64,000 nucleotides of DNA from Daphnia pulex (lineage: Eukaryota > Arthropoda > Branchiopoda > Diplostraca > Daphniidae), in assembly GCF_021134715.1 (NCBI RefSeq), contig NC_060028.1:9523482-9587481 (forward strand), given 5' to 3'. The notes beneath the pieces were generated by a model that saw nothing but the letters and a program-made list of their open reading frames with translations, did no database searches and was not told the origin of the DNA. Shown here in pieces: positions 11,786-23,345 of this stretch; position 1 is the stretch's first letter; each line of letters starts with the position of its first letter. The position numbers were made by a program, and so were the translations under genes.

Positions 11786-14035
11786 ATGGCGACAGCAAAT
11801 TTGGATTGGGGAGCAGAGGCGGATGCAGAGGAGAAAGAAGTGACGAACAAGGTTTGAATTTTTGAATCGCTACGTTGACAGCGAACTGTTAACTTTAGTT
11901 AACAGTGCTTAGAAATGACACTCGTAATGCCGTTAGAAAAAATTATAGCTTTTTATAAATATTTAAAACCTTTGACTAGTGTTAAACTACTAGTTAATTG
12001 TTTGTAACTTTCCCACCTGTTGAAGTTTGTAGACGCAACTTTTGTAGGCTGTTGTGTAACTAGTAGTAAGTGCAGTATGGTTTAATTAGAATCCAGATAA
12101 TTGTGCTGATGGTTTATTTTTAATCGCAGCTGACCAATATTAACCTGCAAAATAAGGAAAATCCTCCTGCTTGGATGGTCCCCTCAGATCAGCCCGCCGC
12201 AGCAGCAGCAACAACTCCTGAAGAAGGCTTGGCAGGAAGTGTCGAAGAAAGCGAGAAGATATCTGCAGCTGAAAAGTCCCTTCTACAGAAAGTAATTCGC
12301 AAAGGTCTTGTTGAAAACCATCATGACCTGGAGGTTCAGCGAAAGGATCCCAATTCACCACTCTACTCAGTCAAGACCTTTGAAGCCCTAAATCTGTAAG
12401 TTCAAAAAATGTCAACACAAAGAGAATCCTTATACATTTTCGAATTTTTTTAGTCGTCCTGAGCTTTTAAAGGGCGTCCATGCAATGGGATTTGACGCTC
12501 CATCCAAGATCCAGGAAACTGCACTTCCTACATTACTAGTTGATCCGTAAATATCAAGATATTTAATTTTAGGTTTTTATTTTTCTACATCCCTTAATAT
12601 TTTTCTACTTTGTCAGACCTCAAAACATGATAGCCCAGTCGCAGTCTGGTACTGGAAAAACTGCTGCTTTCGTTTTAGCCATGTTAAGTCGTACGGATGT
12701 GACGAAAAATTACCCTCACGTCGTTTGCTTGTCTCCAACTTTCGAACTGGCAATTCAAACAGGCGAAGTGGCCAAAAAAATGGCGAAATTTTGCCCCCAC
12801 ATTAGGATTCGCTACGCTGTCAGAGGCGAAGAAAGTAATGAACTGCCTTTTATTATTATTTCAACTTTTCATTAATTCAATTTCATATAATATAATTTTA
12901 TTTTAGTTCCTCGTGGTTCTCAGTTGGACGATCACATTCTTATTGGTACTCCTGGCAAGCTGCTGGATTGGGGAACGAAATTGCGCTGTTTTGATCTGAC
13001 TAAAGTAGAAGTATTCGTCCTCGACGAGGCTGACGTTATGATTGCCACACAGGGGCACCAGGATCAAAGCATTCGAATTCACAAGTACGTGTCGACTCTG
13101 CAAACGGTTTACCATCTTAATGCCCTTTATTAACCTTTTTGTTTAATCTCAAGGTTGCTACCGAAATCGTGCCAGATGATGTTGTTCTCCGCCACATACG
13201 ATGAGGACGTTATGAAGTTTGCTGAAATGATTATCAGGAATCCGGTCGTGCTCAAGTAAGTTTGCTGCCAACGTGACATTCCTTTTGTTTTCCTCGGCCT
13301 TTAAATATTATTCTTTGATCTTATTGATTTTAGGTTGCACCGTGAGCAGCAATCACTCGACAACATCAAACAGCACTATGTCGTCTGTAAGAGCAAAGAG
13401 GACAAATACCGATCCATATCAAACATTTACGGTGTACTCACCATAGGCCAAGCTATGATCTTTTGCCATGTAAGACAGATATATTATTATAGCTCCTTAA
13501 CTGGATTTAATAAAACTGTGTATTGTTTTAACAGACAAGGAAAACAGCCTCCTGGCTAGCTGAGACCATGAGCCGAGAAGGACACGCTGTCGCACTACTC
13601 AGCGGCGAGTTGGAAATTGACCAGAGAATTAACATTATTAATCGATTCCGGGAAGGCAAAGAAAAGGTGCTCATCACCACCAACGTGATGGCCCGTGGTA
13701 TCGACGTCGAACAAGTCACCATGGTCGTCAATTTTGACTTGCCAGTGGACCAGAACGGAAGGGCGGATTGTGAAACTTACCTTCATCGCATTGGCCGAAC
13801 CGGGCGTTTCGGTAAATCTGGGGTAGCCATCAACTTGGTCGACGGGCCTCGTTCCATGCAGGTTCTACAATTTATTGAGGCACATTTCAGTAAGTCACGT
13901 TTTACAAAACTATTCGTTTTTAAAACATCACAGAAATGATTCATTGTCATGATTTTTCTCCCTACAGAACGACCTATTTTAAGGCTGGATGCTGAAGATG
14001 TCGACGAGATAGAAAAGCTCAACAAGGATGATTGA
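11786..14035 (+). CDS. Dbp5/DDX19: DEAD-box ATP-dependent RNA helicase DDX19/Dbp5
   Basis: Nine exons (11786-11851, 12130-12395, 12454-12546, 12617-12834, 12907-13084, 13154-13255, 13334-13469, 13535-13889, 13968-14035) total 1482 nt, giving 493 aa. The acidic N-terminus starts MATANLDWGAEADAEEKEV. Helicase motifs in order: LYSVKTFEAL and the Q-motif region PSKIQETALP, motif I AQSQSGTGKT, motif Ia region LSPTFELAIQTGEV, TPGKLLDW, motif II VLDEADVM followed by QGHQDQSIRI, motif III region MMFSATYD, motif IV AMIFCHTRKTA, motif V TTNVMARGIDVEQV, and motif VI HRIGRTGRFGKSGV. The DEADVMI...QG(H)xDQSIRI block is characteristic of the Dbp5/DDX19/DDX25 group. Known role: remodels mRNPs at the cytoplasmic face of the nuclear pore with Gle1 and IP6. 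The first donor is the weak form GTTTGA; otherwise nothing is odd. Confidence 0.95.
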
Positions 14036-14590
14036 AGTTGATTCCGAGTATACGAATATCTGGCTGAGGTCTGAATTGCCATTTTGTTTTTAATGCTTCG
14101 CCAGTGAATGTTTTGGTTGGATGTTTCGAAGGGAAAGAAGGAGATTTATGCTTTTTTAGGTCGTGTAACGCTGCACTGTCATCGCTACCGATTCTCAAAT
14201 ACAACATAAAACATTTACACGCAAAAAGAAAGCGCTGTGATTGTAGCCTTGAAACTATTTCAAACATAATTGAAGGTTCTCCAACATCCCACTGATCAAC
14301 GCCTCGATTCACCTTGGATGCCTAGGAAGCAATGTTGCTGGTTGACAGTAATTAGATCTAAAATCTTATGTATTCTTTTTTTGACAATGTAGGCCGCCGA
14401 TTGGAAAACGGAATAGACATTCGAGCGCGTTGCAATGTATATGCATCTACTTTACAAGGCAATGATAGGGAGCAAAAAGGTATCAAGCTTAAATCACAAA
14501 TTGATGCGTCATGGTTTTCGCAATTTTTCGGAAATACCGGCATTAGGTTTAAGTTTCATAGCGTAGCAAATTGGACACGTGTCCTATATT
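14036..14590. other. Convergent 3' ends of DDX19 and Vps41
   Basis: A 555-bp gap between two convergent genes, presumably their 3'UTRs. An open frame of 82 codons exists at 14368-14616, but it has no recognisable motif or splice support. Confidence 0.4.
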
Positions 14591-17500
14591 TCAAAGAACG
14601 CCAATTAGTTTCTTAAAACATATCTGTGAGCATTCGTTTTTACGAACCACTGTGTTGAGACAATCGGTGTGAAAAGCGTGACGACAGAAGAAGACAACCA
14701 TTCCGGTCGTTGGTTTCCTGGGATCTAATTTTTGAATTTTAAAATTTTAATTAATCCGTAACGCGAATTAAACAGTAAAATTTGCTGACTTACCGGAAAC
14801 TATCACTTTCTGATGGCAAGCGCCACATATTTGATCATCTGCGAAGAAAATATTTTATTAGGAATAGAGCTTCAACTTTAATCTAATTGTGCGTCACCTC
14901 GAATTGCCATGCCTCGTTGATGAATTCGGACTAGTCTTTCATGAAGAGAAAAACAATCGCTAACTAGAATCTTTTGACTTTCTTCTTGTAGAGATATCTG
15001 TCAATCAAATCTCATTACTACGATTCTTTCCTCATTTTTTCCTATAATACGCACCTGCAAATTGTAGTCATGCAGAATTTTGACCAGGGAATCACGTAGG
15101 CCAGGTACCTGAAGACAAGAGAGAGGTTATTAGAAATCCAGTAATGCAAAGTAATTGTTTCCGAAGCTACCTCCACCCCATACTCTATCCGCTGGATCAG
15201 TAGACGTGGATCGACATGCGTACCGATGTTACGCAATAAAACGTTCACGAACTCTGTAGAAATAAGAAAATTCCTCAATGATATATTATCGCCGGACTAA
15301 TAATTAGATTTGTGAATACCTGGTTTGGCTAGTGAATAACCAATTAATTGTTCCCAAAGTTCTGGATCGTCATAAGTTTTACAAAATTCTATGGCTTGGT
15401 CGATGTCTTTTAACTGGCCCATAATTAGGCGGAGGGCGTCCCTGGTGTTTCCCATACGAGCTGTTAATCGACAAAATGCAAGTACGTAAGAAAATCGAAT
15501 CTAAGAGACTTTAGTTACCCAAAAGGAAGATCATTTCTGGAATGTATCCTCGTTGTTGGCACGTATCTAGAGCATCTTGGATCGGGTAGTAATCGCTGCT
15601 GCGGAGGAAGGAAAGTAATTTTTCTTGCGCATATTCGGCGTAGAGGGAAACTAAAAGGCCGTGGAATTTTCGGCTTCCTTCCTTTGGTTCTTTGAGATAC
15701 AACGCGTCCAGATACTACAATTGTAGCGAACTTGAATTAATTAAAAACTCACACGATAAGTTTTGAACGACTAACCTTGAATAACAATTGTGGTTTAGTT
15801 TGTAGACGTGACACCACTAAATCGGAAGGAATGTGTTCGCTGTGTTCTAGGAATAACGTACAAGCTTGGTTGACGTCCAGTTCCATTAGTGCGAGGATTT
15901 TATCGTGGACGGTGGTGAAGAGCTGATGTTGAGCAATCAACCGAAACACATCAGCATGCTGAAGTCTGAAACAAAAACTATTTTGAAATCCGTATCGCGA
16001 TAACAGAATAATAACCTTGTTTGACGTACTTGAGGTACATTGCCAGGGCTCGATCGTATTTCTTCTCGTGAGAATACAAAATAGCCAAGGCTTCTAGAAG
16101 AGTGGTATCATCTGGATCATGGCGAAGAATGTGCTCGAGCACAGCGTTCATTACAGCTGCAATGTTATAGAGCGTAGGACTCCATTCTCTTACTAGCCGA
16201 AGAAAGCCCTGGAAATAGAATAACGTTTAATCATTTCTTGATTTTTTTACTCATAGTATTATGTGTTCTTACAGCTGAATCAGTTTTGAGAAACTCGAAG
16301 AGAACCATTTCGTAAATATGTGGATCCAATCTACATTCACCTCTTGGAAGATAAGGGGTAACAGCCCGTAGTTGGTGCAATCGAGCAAACTTGAAAACTT
16401 CCTCTTCCCAAAGATTTTTCTCTTTGCCTGTTTGAGACGAACAATTTATAAGAACGGCTAAAGTGAGTACAAATTACTGTACGAACCCAGAATTTTAACA
16501 CAGAGCTTGGCAGCCATCTGGAACTCTCCCTTCGACAAAAGGAAATCGAGGTACGTCCTACCGACCTGAAGAACAGAATGGCATTTCAGTTCACGTGCTT
16601 GTGGCCCCGTAACTGCTTCCATGGCTTCTTCGTATTTTCTATTTTAGAAATAAGATAGTTCTTTTTGTGAGAAAAAAAAAACTTTGAAAGTTGCGCTTAC
16701 TGATGTTCCATAAGCCACTGGACGTGATCGTCAGGATTGCGCGGTTTAGCTAAAACAACATCTTTTGGACTAACGATGAAAAATTGACCCTCTTCAGCCA
16801 GACATTCTGTAAATTGGCCAAAAGTAGTGGTCAATTCCAATCATATACCAGGTTGATTTGCTTTATTACCCAAATGATATTCGTTGCAAGAGTATTCCTG
16901 AAAGCCACGAATTGATAAAACATCTGCTGAGATTTCATTGTAACTTTCCTGGTGTGGTTCCACCAACTTCATTTGAGGTCTTTGACCCTTGCCAGATAGT
17001 TCCTCGTCTTTTGGAACTACTAAAAGGGCTAAATGATTGCCCAGCCATCCAGCGCCAGCCACGAATGAGTCAATAATAAACATCGAAACTGGAAAAGATA
17101 AAATTGCATCTATAACGTTAAGAAAAAGGGAATACTATTTTTTCAGGGTAAACGTACCAATTTCAACGTAATGTGTCGGAAGATTTAGTCGCTCTGCGTC
17201 AGCATCCGGACGCCTTCGGATGACACAGACCTTGATGTCATCTGCCCAAGCAACGACCAGTGTCAAATCATCCTTCCAATACAGGATACACCGATAACTT
17301 TCTGGGTTGATTCTGTATTTTTTATGTGGGATTTAGTAAACAGTTTCTAATAATATTTAAAAATGTATGCATACCCAGGGCTGATATCTTTCTTGACAAC
17401 GCTGATTATGCGGCGAACAGACATGTCAAAGACTCTTACTCCCGTTGTGCTCGCCCAAGCAAGAAACCTATTTTTCCACTTAATGTTAGTGATTTCACCT

Positions 17501-18187
17501 TCCCCTTCAAATAAGGTGGTCGATTTAAGGCGAGAAAGAAACACTTTTTCATGTAAGATAAGCCTATCATCGCCAGTTACGAATCTTCTTCCAGAACCAG
17601 ACTTGTAGTACAGCGGATCAAGAGCAATAGCTTTGACAGGTCGATCAACCATTAGTGTATGGCAATTTTCTGTAGAGTAAAGCCCAGACACCATAACCTA
17701 GAAAATTAAAGATTTTTATACCTGAAAGTGAAAACTAAATGCTTCAGTCTACCTTTCCATCATTTGAACAGCTACCAATATAGTCTCCTCCACTATCAAT
17801 ATCAACCATATTTATTGCCATTCCATGAGTGGGAAACTCTTGTTGCTGTGATGAATGCCCAAGATGATCAAGTAAATGCAATGCTCCCCAATTGGTTCCT
17901 AGACACATAAACTAAAGGGAAATGATAAAAATATACTACAAAATACATAGACATTTTTAACAAACAAGCACTGTCAATTTAATCATATTTACCTTAGGAT
18001 GTACAGCGATACAGCTGGCTGCATCTTTCTTCAGGATAACTGTTATATCATTGGACAATCGCTCATACTTTAGCTTAGGTTCAACTTCTTCTTCTTCATC
18101 ATCATCATCAGCAACAAAACTGTGTGACATCTCTGCAGCCTGCTCCACAAAATCATGCTGTTCAAGCTTGCTAACAGTTTCTTCCAT
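14591..18187 (-). CDS. Vps41: Vacuolar protein sorting 41 homolog (HOPS complex subunit)
   Basis: About 17 minus-strand exons run from ATG at 18187 to TGA at 14591-14593. Exon 1 (17993-18187) encodes [16 protein letters not shown], an acidic run [18 protein letters not shown], and CIAVHPK, the start of a WD40/beta-propeller. The following exons give [30 protein letters not shown] and a [12 protein letters not shown] segment, typical of Vps41. The middle and C-terminal part is an alpha-solenoid (clathrin heavy-chain-like repeat) with [18 protein letters not shown] and [14 protein letters not shown]. It ends in a RING-H2-like finger split over two exons: [10 protein letters not shown] (14793-14838) and [12 protein letters not shown] (14591-14730). 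Known role: HOPS-mediated fusion of late endosomes, AP-3 vesicles and lysosomes. The last Cys pair (ECSQIC) is spaced more widely than the usual CxxC. Confidence 0.92.
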
Positions 18188-19094
18188 GATTTCCTAACAT
18201 CAGTTAAGGGAAACATTTTGTAAGGCAACATATAATCTAAGTAAAAATGAAAAACTAACTGAGAAACTACTTACAAATAATATAATTTTTTCTGTGTAAC
18301 AAAATAACTAGAAATCGTTTACTGCGCCTTTTAACTCTGCAACATTTTATCGTCACTGAAGGGGTGTCAAATGCAGACGACTCTTGATCTTTTTGTTATT
18401 GTTTTTGCTGGTTTTTGTTAGTTAAAATCATAAAATGGCAACGTAGGAGCACAGAGCATGATTAGTACGTTTTTTGATTTGACGTGCAATAGACTTTCTC
18501 TGCAGTTATTTTTTAGAAAGACAACTTTAATAATGTTTTCTTGTACCATGGTATAGGATTTCTATACCATGCTTTAGCTACTGTAAAATTTCATCTTTTC
18601 TTGGCCCACATCCACATACTGAGACAGTGAAAAGCTGAGAATAATGTGCCTTCAATGTAGTGAGTAGTTCATTTCTATATTCTTTGCAATTTCTCAAAGT
18701 TGAATAACTACAAAACATTAATCTCTTTGTTCTTTCATACTATTCAGGATGATTAACATTGAATGGTGGTCTCCATGAGCAAGAACCCAGTATCCAGTAC
18801 CATCTTAATCATCACCGGTAAGTCAAGTTTTCAATTAATTACGTATCTTTGACCAGATTTATTCAAAAGGGAAAAAATATCTGTATCAAGGATAAGGGGG
18901 AAATAGCTATATTTTCTGTCGTAGTATAGAGAACATGTACTATTCAAAGGAAAATTAGATTTATCAAAGTATACAGACAATGTAGTCTTCTATTGGTTTT
19001 CCCTTAGTCCCCCCTCCCTTCACCATTTTACAACACAATTTTTCTTAAAACTGCCTGTGAAAACCATGCATTTTCTTGATACCCATACAGATGC
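18188..19094. other. Gap between Vps41 start and peroxidase 1 end
   Basis: Contains the Vps41 promoter/5'UTR and the peroxidase 1 3'UTR. A plus-strand exon-like segment near 18754-18820 begins with an ATG (MVVSMSKNPVSS frame) and ends at a strong donor (CACCG|GTAAGT). I found no partner exon for it. Nothing else is supported. Confidence 0.3.
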
Positions 19095-22005
19095 TTATTT
19101 GGTATATTTCACAAAGTCCATTTTTGGAATGCTACTGCATGAAGTTGGCATATTTGTGCTATAAAATGATTGTTTTAGAAATCAAATTAGTTCATTTTTT
19201 CAAGTAGACTTGTGACAAATTAATCATTACACAGTTGGTGTACGGAAGGCCTGCGGTTGAATTTGCGCAATAGTTCCATCACTGTTGTCACAGATGATGC
19301 GGGCAAGACTCACTTTCTTGATTTCGACCAGTTGATCTATTAGTAACATTTTTTTTTCACATAGTAATTGAGTAGGCCACTAAAGATTACCAAAATTGGT
19401 TTTGTTCTTACTTGCAGTGAAAGAAACCGATTGCGTTACATCGGTATAGAAGAAACGATCAGATTGCCTCAGGTTCTCAAATTGCTTAGCTATAATATAA
19501 GTAAATGTTGGTCCCACCAGAGATCCTGGTGCTTTTGTCTCTGTTACTCCACCGATGTATAAATCAATGTCGTTCACCGAGCCATAAATTTTCTTGAAAT
19601 ATGTTACAATCTAAAAGTGATGGTGAAAGTGTTTAGGTTTTGCACCATAAAAATGTCTATTAAACAAAGTTTTAATTGGCGAGTTTTAAAAGTGCATACT
19701 TCTGGTGAAGTGGTTGAATTTAGAGCATCAAATGTCGTTGGGAGTGGTGTTTTCAAATTCAAGGCAATTTGTCGGGCTTTAATGTAATTCGGCAGACCTA
19801 TAATTGCATATCAATAAATATTTTAATTCATTGCTTAATACTTTCCTCAACTAAACGAAAACTTGTGCAGTTAAAGAGAAACTATTAAAATTTGAATTAA
19901 ACTATATGGTCGTTCACCGTGATCTCGTCCGCGTTGCATATTTATTGATATCAAATCACCACCGAGTAGGGCTGTAGGTGTTCTAAAATTTCATTAATTT
20001 CCGAATTATTATTTTTTTTTTCATTCGTCTACTTTGATTTAATGAAAATGAAACGTACTTCGAAAGTTGGCTAGTAATGTCGTCGGCAAAGCATTCGTCC
20101 ACCGTCTGCGCAGGTGTTTTGAGAAGACCGCGAATCGCATTGTCAATAAAGTTTGGATTGAGAAGGCGAGTAGCAGTACCAAATGAGGTGCCGAGCAAAT
20201 AACTTTGATTGCTTCTAGTTCCATCAGCTTCGTACACTCTATTAGTAATCTTGTGTACTGGATTTCCACATTGCGACGGTTTCAATTAAAAATATTTACC
20301 TGATGAAACTACGAATCAATGAATGACCCATTCGATAGGCAGCCGTGGTAAATTCGTTGAAAAGAGCAGAATTGTTTTTGTTGCTGTACGGACCCTTAAA
20401 CTGTGCGGAAGGACCTAAAGACCCGGTTCGATTAGTATTTTATAGGGTTATTTGTTAATGTATTTTTACTTACCAATTATGACGGGAAGGAACTCGTTGT
20501 ATGTGATGTGCTGCAATTCGGCAATGACGATGCGACGAGCTTCTTGGTAATAAAATTCGTCGGTTTTGCTTGCTCCGTATTTGGCGTACAGAGCATTAGC
20601 TACTCGATTATGTTCGCGGAGCCACAAAGTATGCATGATAGTTATCAACGTCTGTTCTTTCACTCTGCTGTCACCTAAAAGTTCATCGCAATCGGTTTAT
20701 AAAGAAATTAAAGCTATTGTGTCCAAAAATCCAGTCACGTTATGGTTTCATTCTTTAAATTAAAACTTTAAAATGAAACCACCCCCACCCCACGGTACCT
20801 GCAACGAAGCATGAAGCGGCCTCGGCGCATGTAGTGGTATTATCGGTGCAACAGGTATTGGTCAGAGGCAGCAGAACCTTGCCGTTTTTAAAGGAAACAT
20901 TCATTAAACCTCTTTTGGAAGTTGTGTTGCGGAGGGATTGAGCGGTGGCGTTACTGCTTCCGTATATTTGGGATCCATCAATCCAGTGGGTTAAAGAATT
21001 CACCTAAGTTTCCAATCGAGTTGCTTTAAAATATTTGGTTTAATGAGAATTCTGGAGTATCCAGAGCAAAACCTGTTCTCTGGCAGTCGGTGTGCTACCA
21101 TTCAGGTACAGGCCGAAGTTTGAGCGAATCATGTTGATGCAATTAGCATTGGTGTAGGTAGGGTCGTTATTTGGGACGAGAATGTGCAAGCATTCAGGAT
21201 TGGGATTGGCTGTCACGTTACCGAATCTTCCTCCATCACAACAACCTCCAGCTAAAACCAGGCATTCATTTCATTTACTTTCTAGATATTTAGACATTAA
21301 TTCATTCGTTTTTCTTACCGACTGTAAATTGTGTTATCTTAGTTAAGTCGTGGTCCAGGAACTGTCCCCATTGCATCGTCATGAAAGAGACGTCCGGATT
21401 TGATACACTTTCGTTGACTGTCACGGTGGTGGTGATGAGGCGAGCGCTCGGTAGAGGTGCACCCGATTGAGACAAACGAATCTTGGAGATACCTGATTTA
21501 ATTAAAATATTTTTTGTAGTACATTGCGGCTTTAATACGTTATGAAAATGAAGCAAAAATGGTTAAGTACCGTCGGCGTAATTTGCGGGGCCCATCAAAC
21601 GTTGAAAAATGGTGCCCGCTTGTCCGAAACGTGGGTTGAGTAGATTGTTGCACGACCCGTCGTAACTGCGGTACTTGTAATTTGGATCGCATGTTATGTT
21701 GGCTGGTAGTGGTGATATCTGTCTATTGGAACCATTCTCATCGGCCTATCATTTGATTGCACATTTGAAAAATTGAAACATGTACCACATTTTTGTTTAA
21801 AAATTGGTTTTTACAAATTTGAAAGCTTATCGACAAAGTTAGTAAATTTATAAATTTATTTTGAAATTCGTATAATAGTAAAACAACAAAAAATCACCTT
21901 CATTATTCCATACATCTAAAGATAGATTAAATTACGTTTAAATTTATTTACCAATAGTAAAGTGCTGGCCGACAACGTTAGAATCGCTACGATTATGCGT
22001 TTCAT
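19095..22005 (-). CDS. Animal haem peroxidase, tandem copy 1 (chorion peroxidase/peroxinectin type)
   Basis: Thirteen exons on the minus strand, about 600 aa, start ATG 22005 and stop 19095-19097. Exon 1 encodes a signal peptide (MKRIIVAILTLSASTLLL). Catalytic blocks in order: QWGQFLDHDLT (distal His and haem-linked Asp, near 21345), SLTHWIDGSQIYGS, LWLREHNRVAN, RRIVIAELQHITYNEFLP (proximal-His block, about 20480-20560), NMQRGRDHG (19918-19982), GGVTE near 19540, and VSLARIICDNSDG in exon 12 (19231-19336). The last exon (19095-19158) ends PTSCSSIPKMDFVKYTK. All the junctions I examined are in frame, so it looks functional. The protein should be secreted, oxidising substrates with H2O2. Family roles include egg-shell or cuticle cross-linking and immunity; which applies here is not shown. 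Confidence 0.92.
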
Positions 22006-23345
22006 CTCTGTTGGATTTCTGTCGAAACTGTGTAATTTACTGTCGGGATATTGCCGTTTTTTATATCTAAAATGCAACTCGTGTCGGGATGGAACTCACA
22101 CATGTGTGAAAATTTGCGCTTATTCATAGCTCTTTTTGAGATCTCGTTTTTATGGCGTTCGTGTGTCGTCCAATCGCCAGATCTTTTTGAATAGGCCATG
22201 AAGTGTAGAACACGCAGTAGAAAAAAAAACAAAAAAACAATACTGACATCCGGTTCGGATATGCCACCTGTATTTCTCTGCGACTGAAAACGATACTGTG
22301 CAACGCGCAAACCGGGTGGTTACACACGAGATATGGTTATCTTTCCATGGTGTCCATTACCAGTACAGTTGTGTCCTAATATTTCGTTGAATACCACTTC
22401 GTTGTATGCGTCGGTTATTGCCGAAGTTTACGTGGCCACCTTTTAGGCCATTCACCCGCCGATATGTTCATGCTTAGCTATTGAGATAACTGAATTTACC
22501 AACAACAACAACAAAACTTTTATCAGATTTCTGTTCCAGCCACCTGTATGTCACTGCGTAAAACGCAGAACCACTGCGCAACCCGTAACGTTGTGAGACC
22601 TTTTTCAAACATACGGATTGAAATTCTATTTTGTCCTTGCATAGCGTTACAATGACCTCGTCACGTAGCCCCGGATGTTTTCGAAAAATTATATTCCAGT
22701 TGAATTTGGTCCTAAACTGACATGACTCATATTTCAAGGTCTGGTTTGGAAGCTTCACACTTTCGTGACAAAAGTAGCACGCTGATGTGTTGATTATTAT
22801 TTATCATAAACGTTAGTTTCCATGCCGAGTTACTCAGTGAAATAATACTTCAACTATCCAAGAAAAAGTTGTTTCGAAAATGGACAAGGCATTGCAGTGT
22901 ATAATCCATTCTGGTGTTGTTTTTTAATTAATTGCATAAACGTATAAATGAACATTTTATAACTTTAGTACAAACAATTAAATCAATGATTTTCCATTAG
23001 AAACTTAAAAGAAATCGAAGTTGTTGATTAAACATTTAGCTTTCAAACTTCCGAATGATTTTCATGGAGAAAGGTCACCTGTCAGTCGTTAGTTGCCATG
23101 TCAAGTTTGTCAGTGCTCAGTGAAATAATACTTCAGCTAGCCAATTTACCATTGAAACCCAAGACCTTTGAAAAATTGTTTCGAAAAATGGACTGCAATA
23201 TCAATTCATTCTGGGGTTGTTTTGAATCAACTCCATAACATGTTACAAAGTACAAACAATTAAAAACAATGATTTTCCATTAGAAAATATTTAGCTTCCA
23301 AATTTGTTGAATGATTTTCATTTGAAAGGTCTTCTTCTTAAGATT
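22006..23345. other. Peroxidase 1-2 intergenic region with a long direct repeat
   Basis: Contains the promoter/5'UTR of copy 1 and the 3' flank of copy 2. The 3' flank includes a diverged tandem duplication of roughly 250-290 bp (see the repeat entry). Two copies of a sequence beginning GCCACCTGTAT followed by a CTGCG-rich stretch occur near 22262 and 22540. Minus-strand open frames here (22002-22310, 22474-22758) have no peroxidase similarity. Confidence 0.35.
22815..23330. repeat. Diverged tandem direct repeat downstream of peroxidase 2
   Basis: Unit 1 (about 22818-23070) and unit 2 (about 23100-23330) share a series of blocks in the same order: CAGTGAAATAATACTTCA, TTGTTTCGAAAA, AATGATTTTCCATTAGAAA and GAATGATTTTCAT. 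Intervening sequence has diverged by small indels. It lies directly 3' of the last exon of peroxidase 2. Confidence 0.7.
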
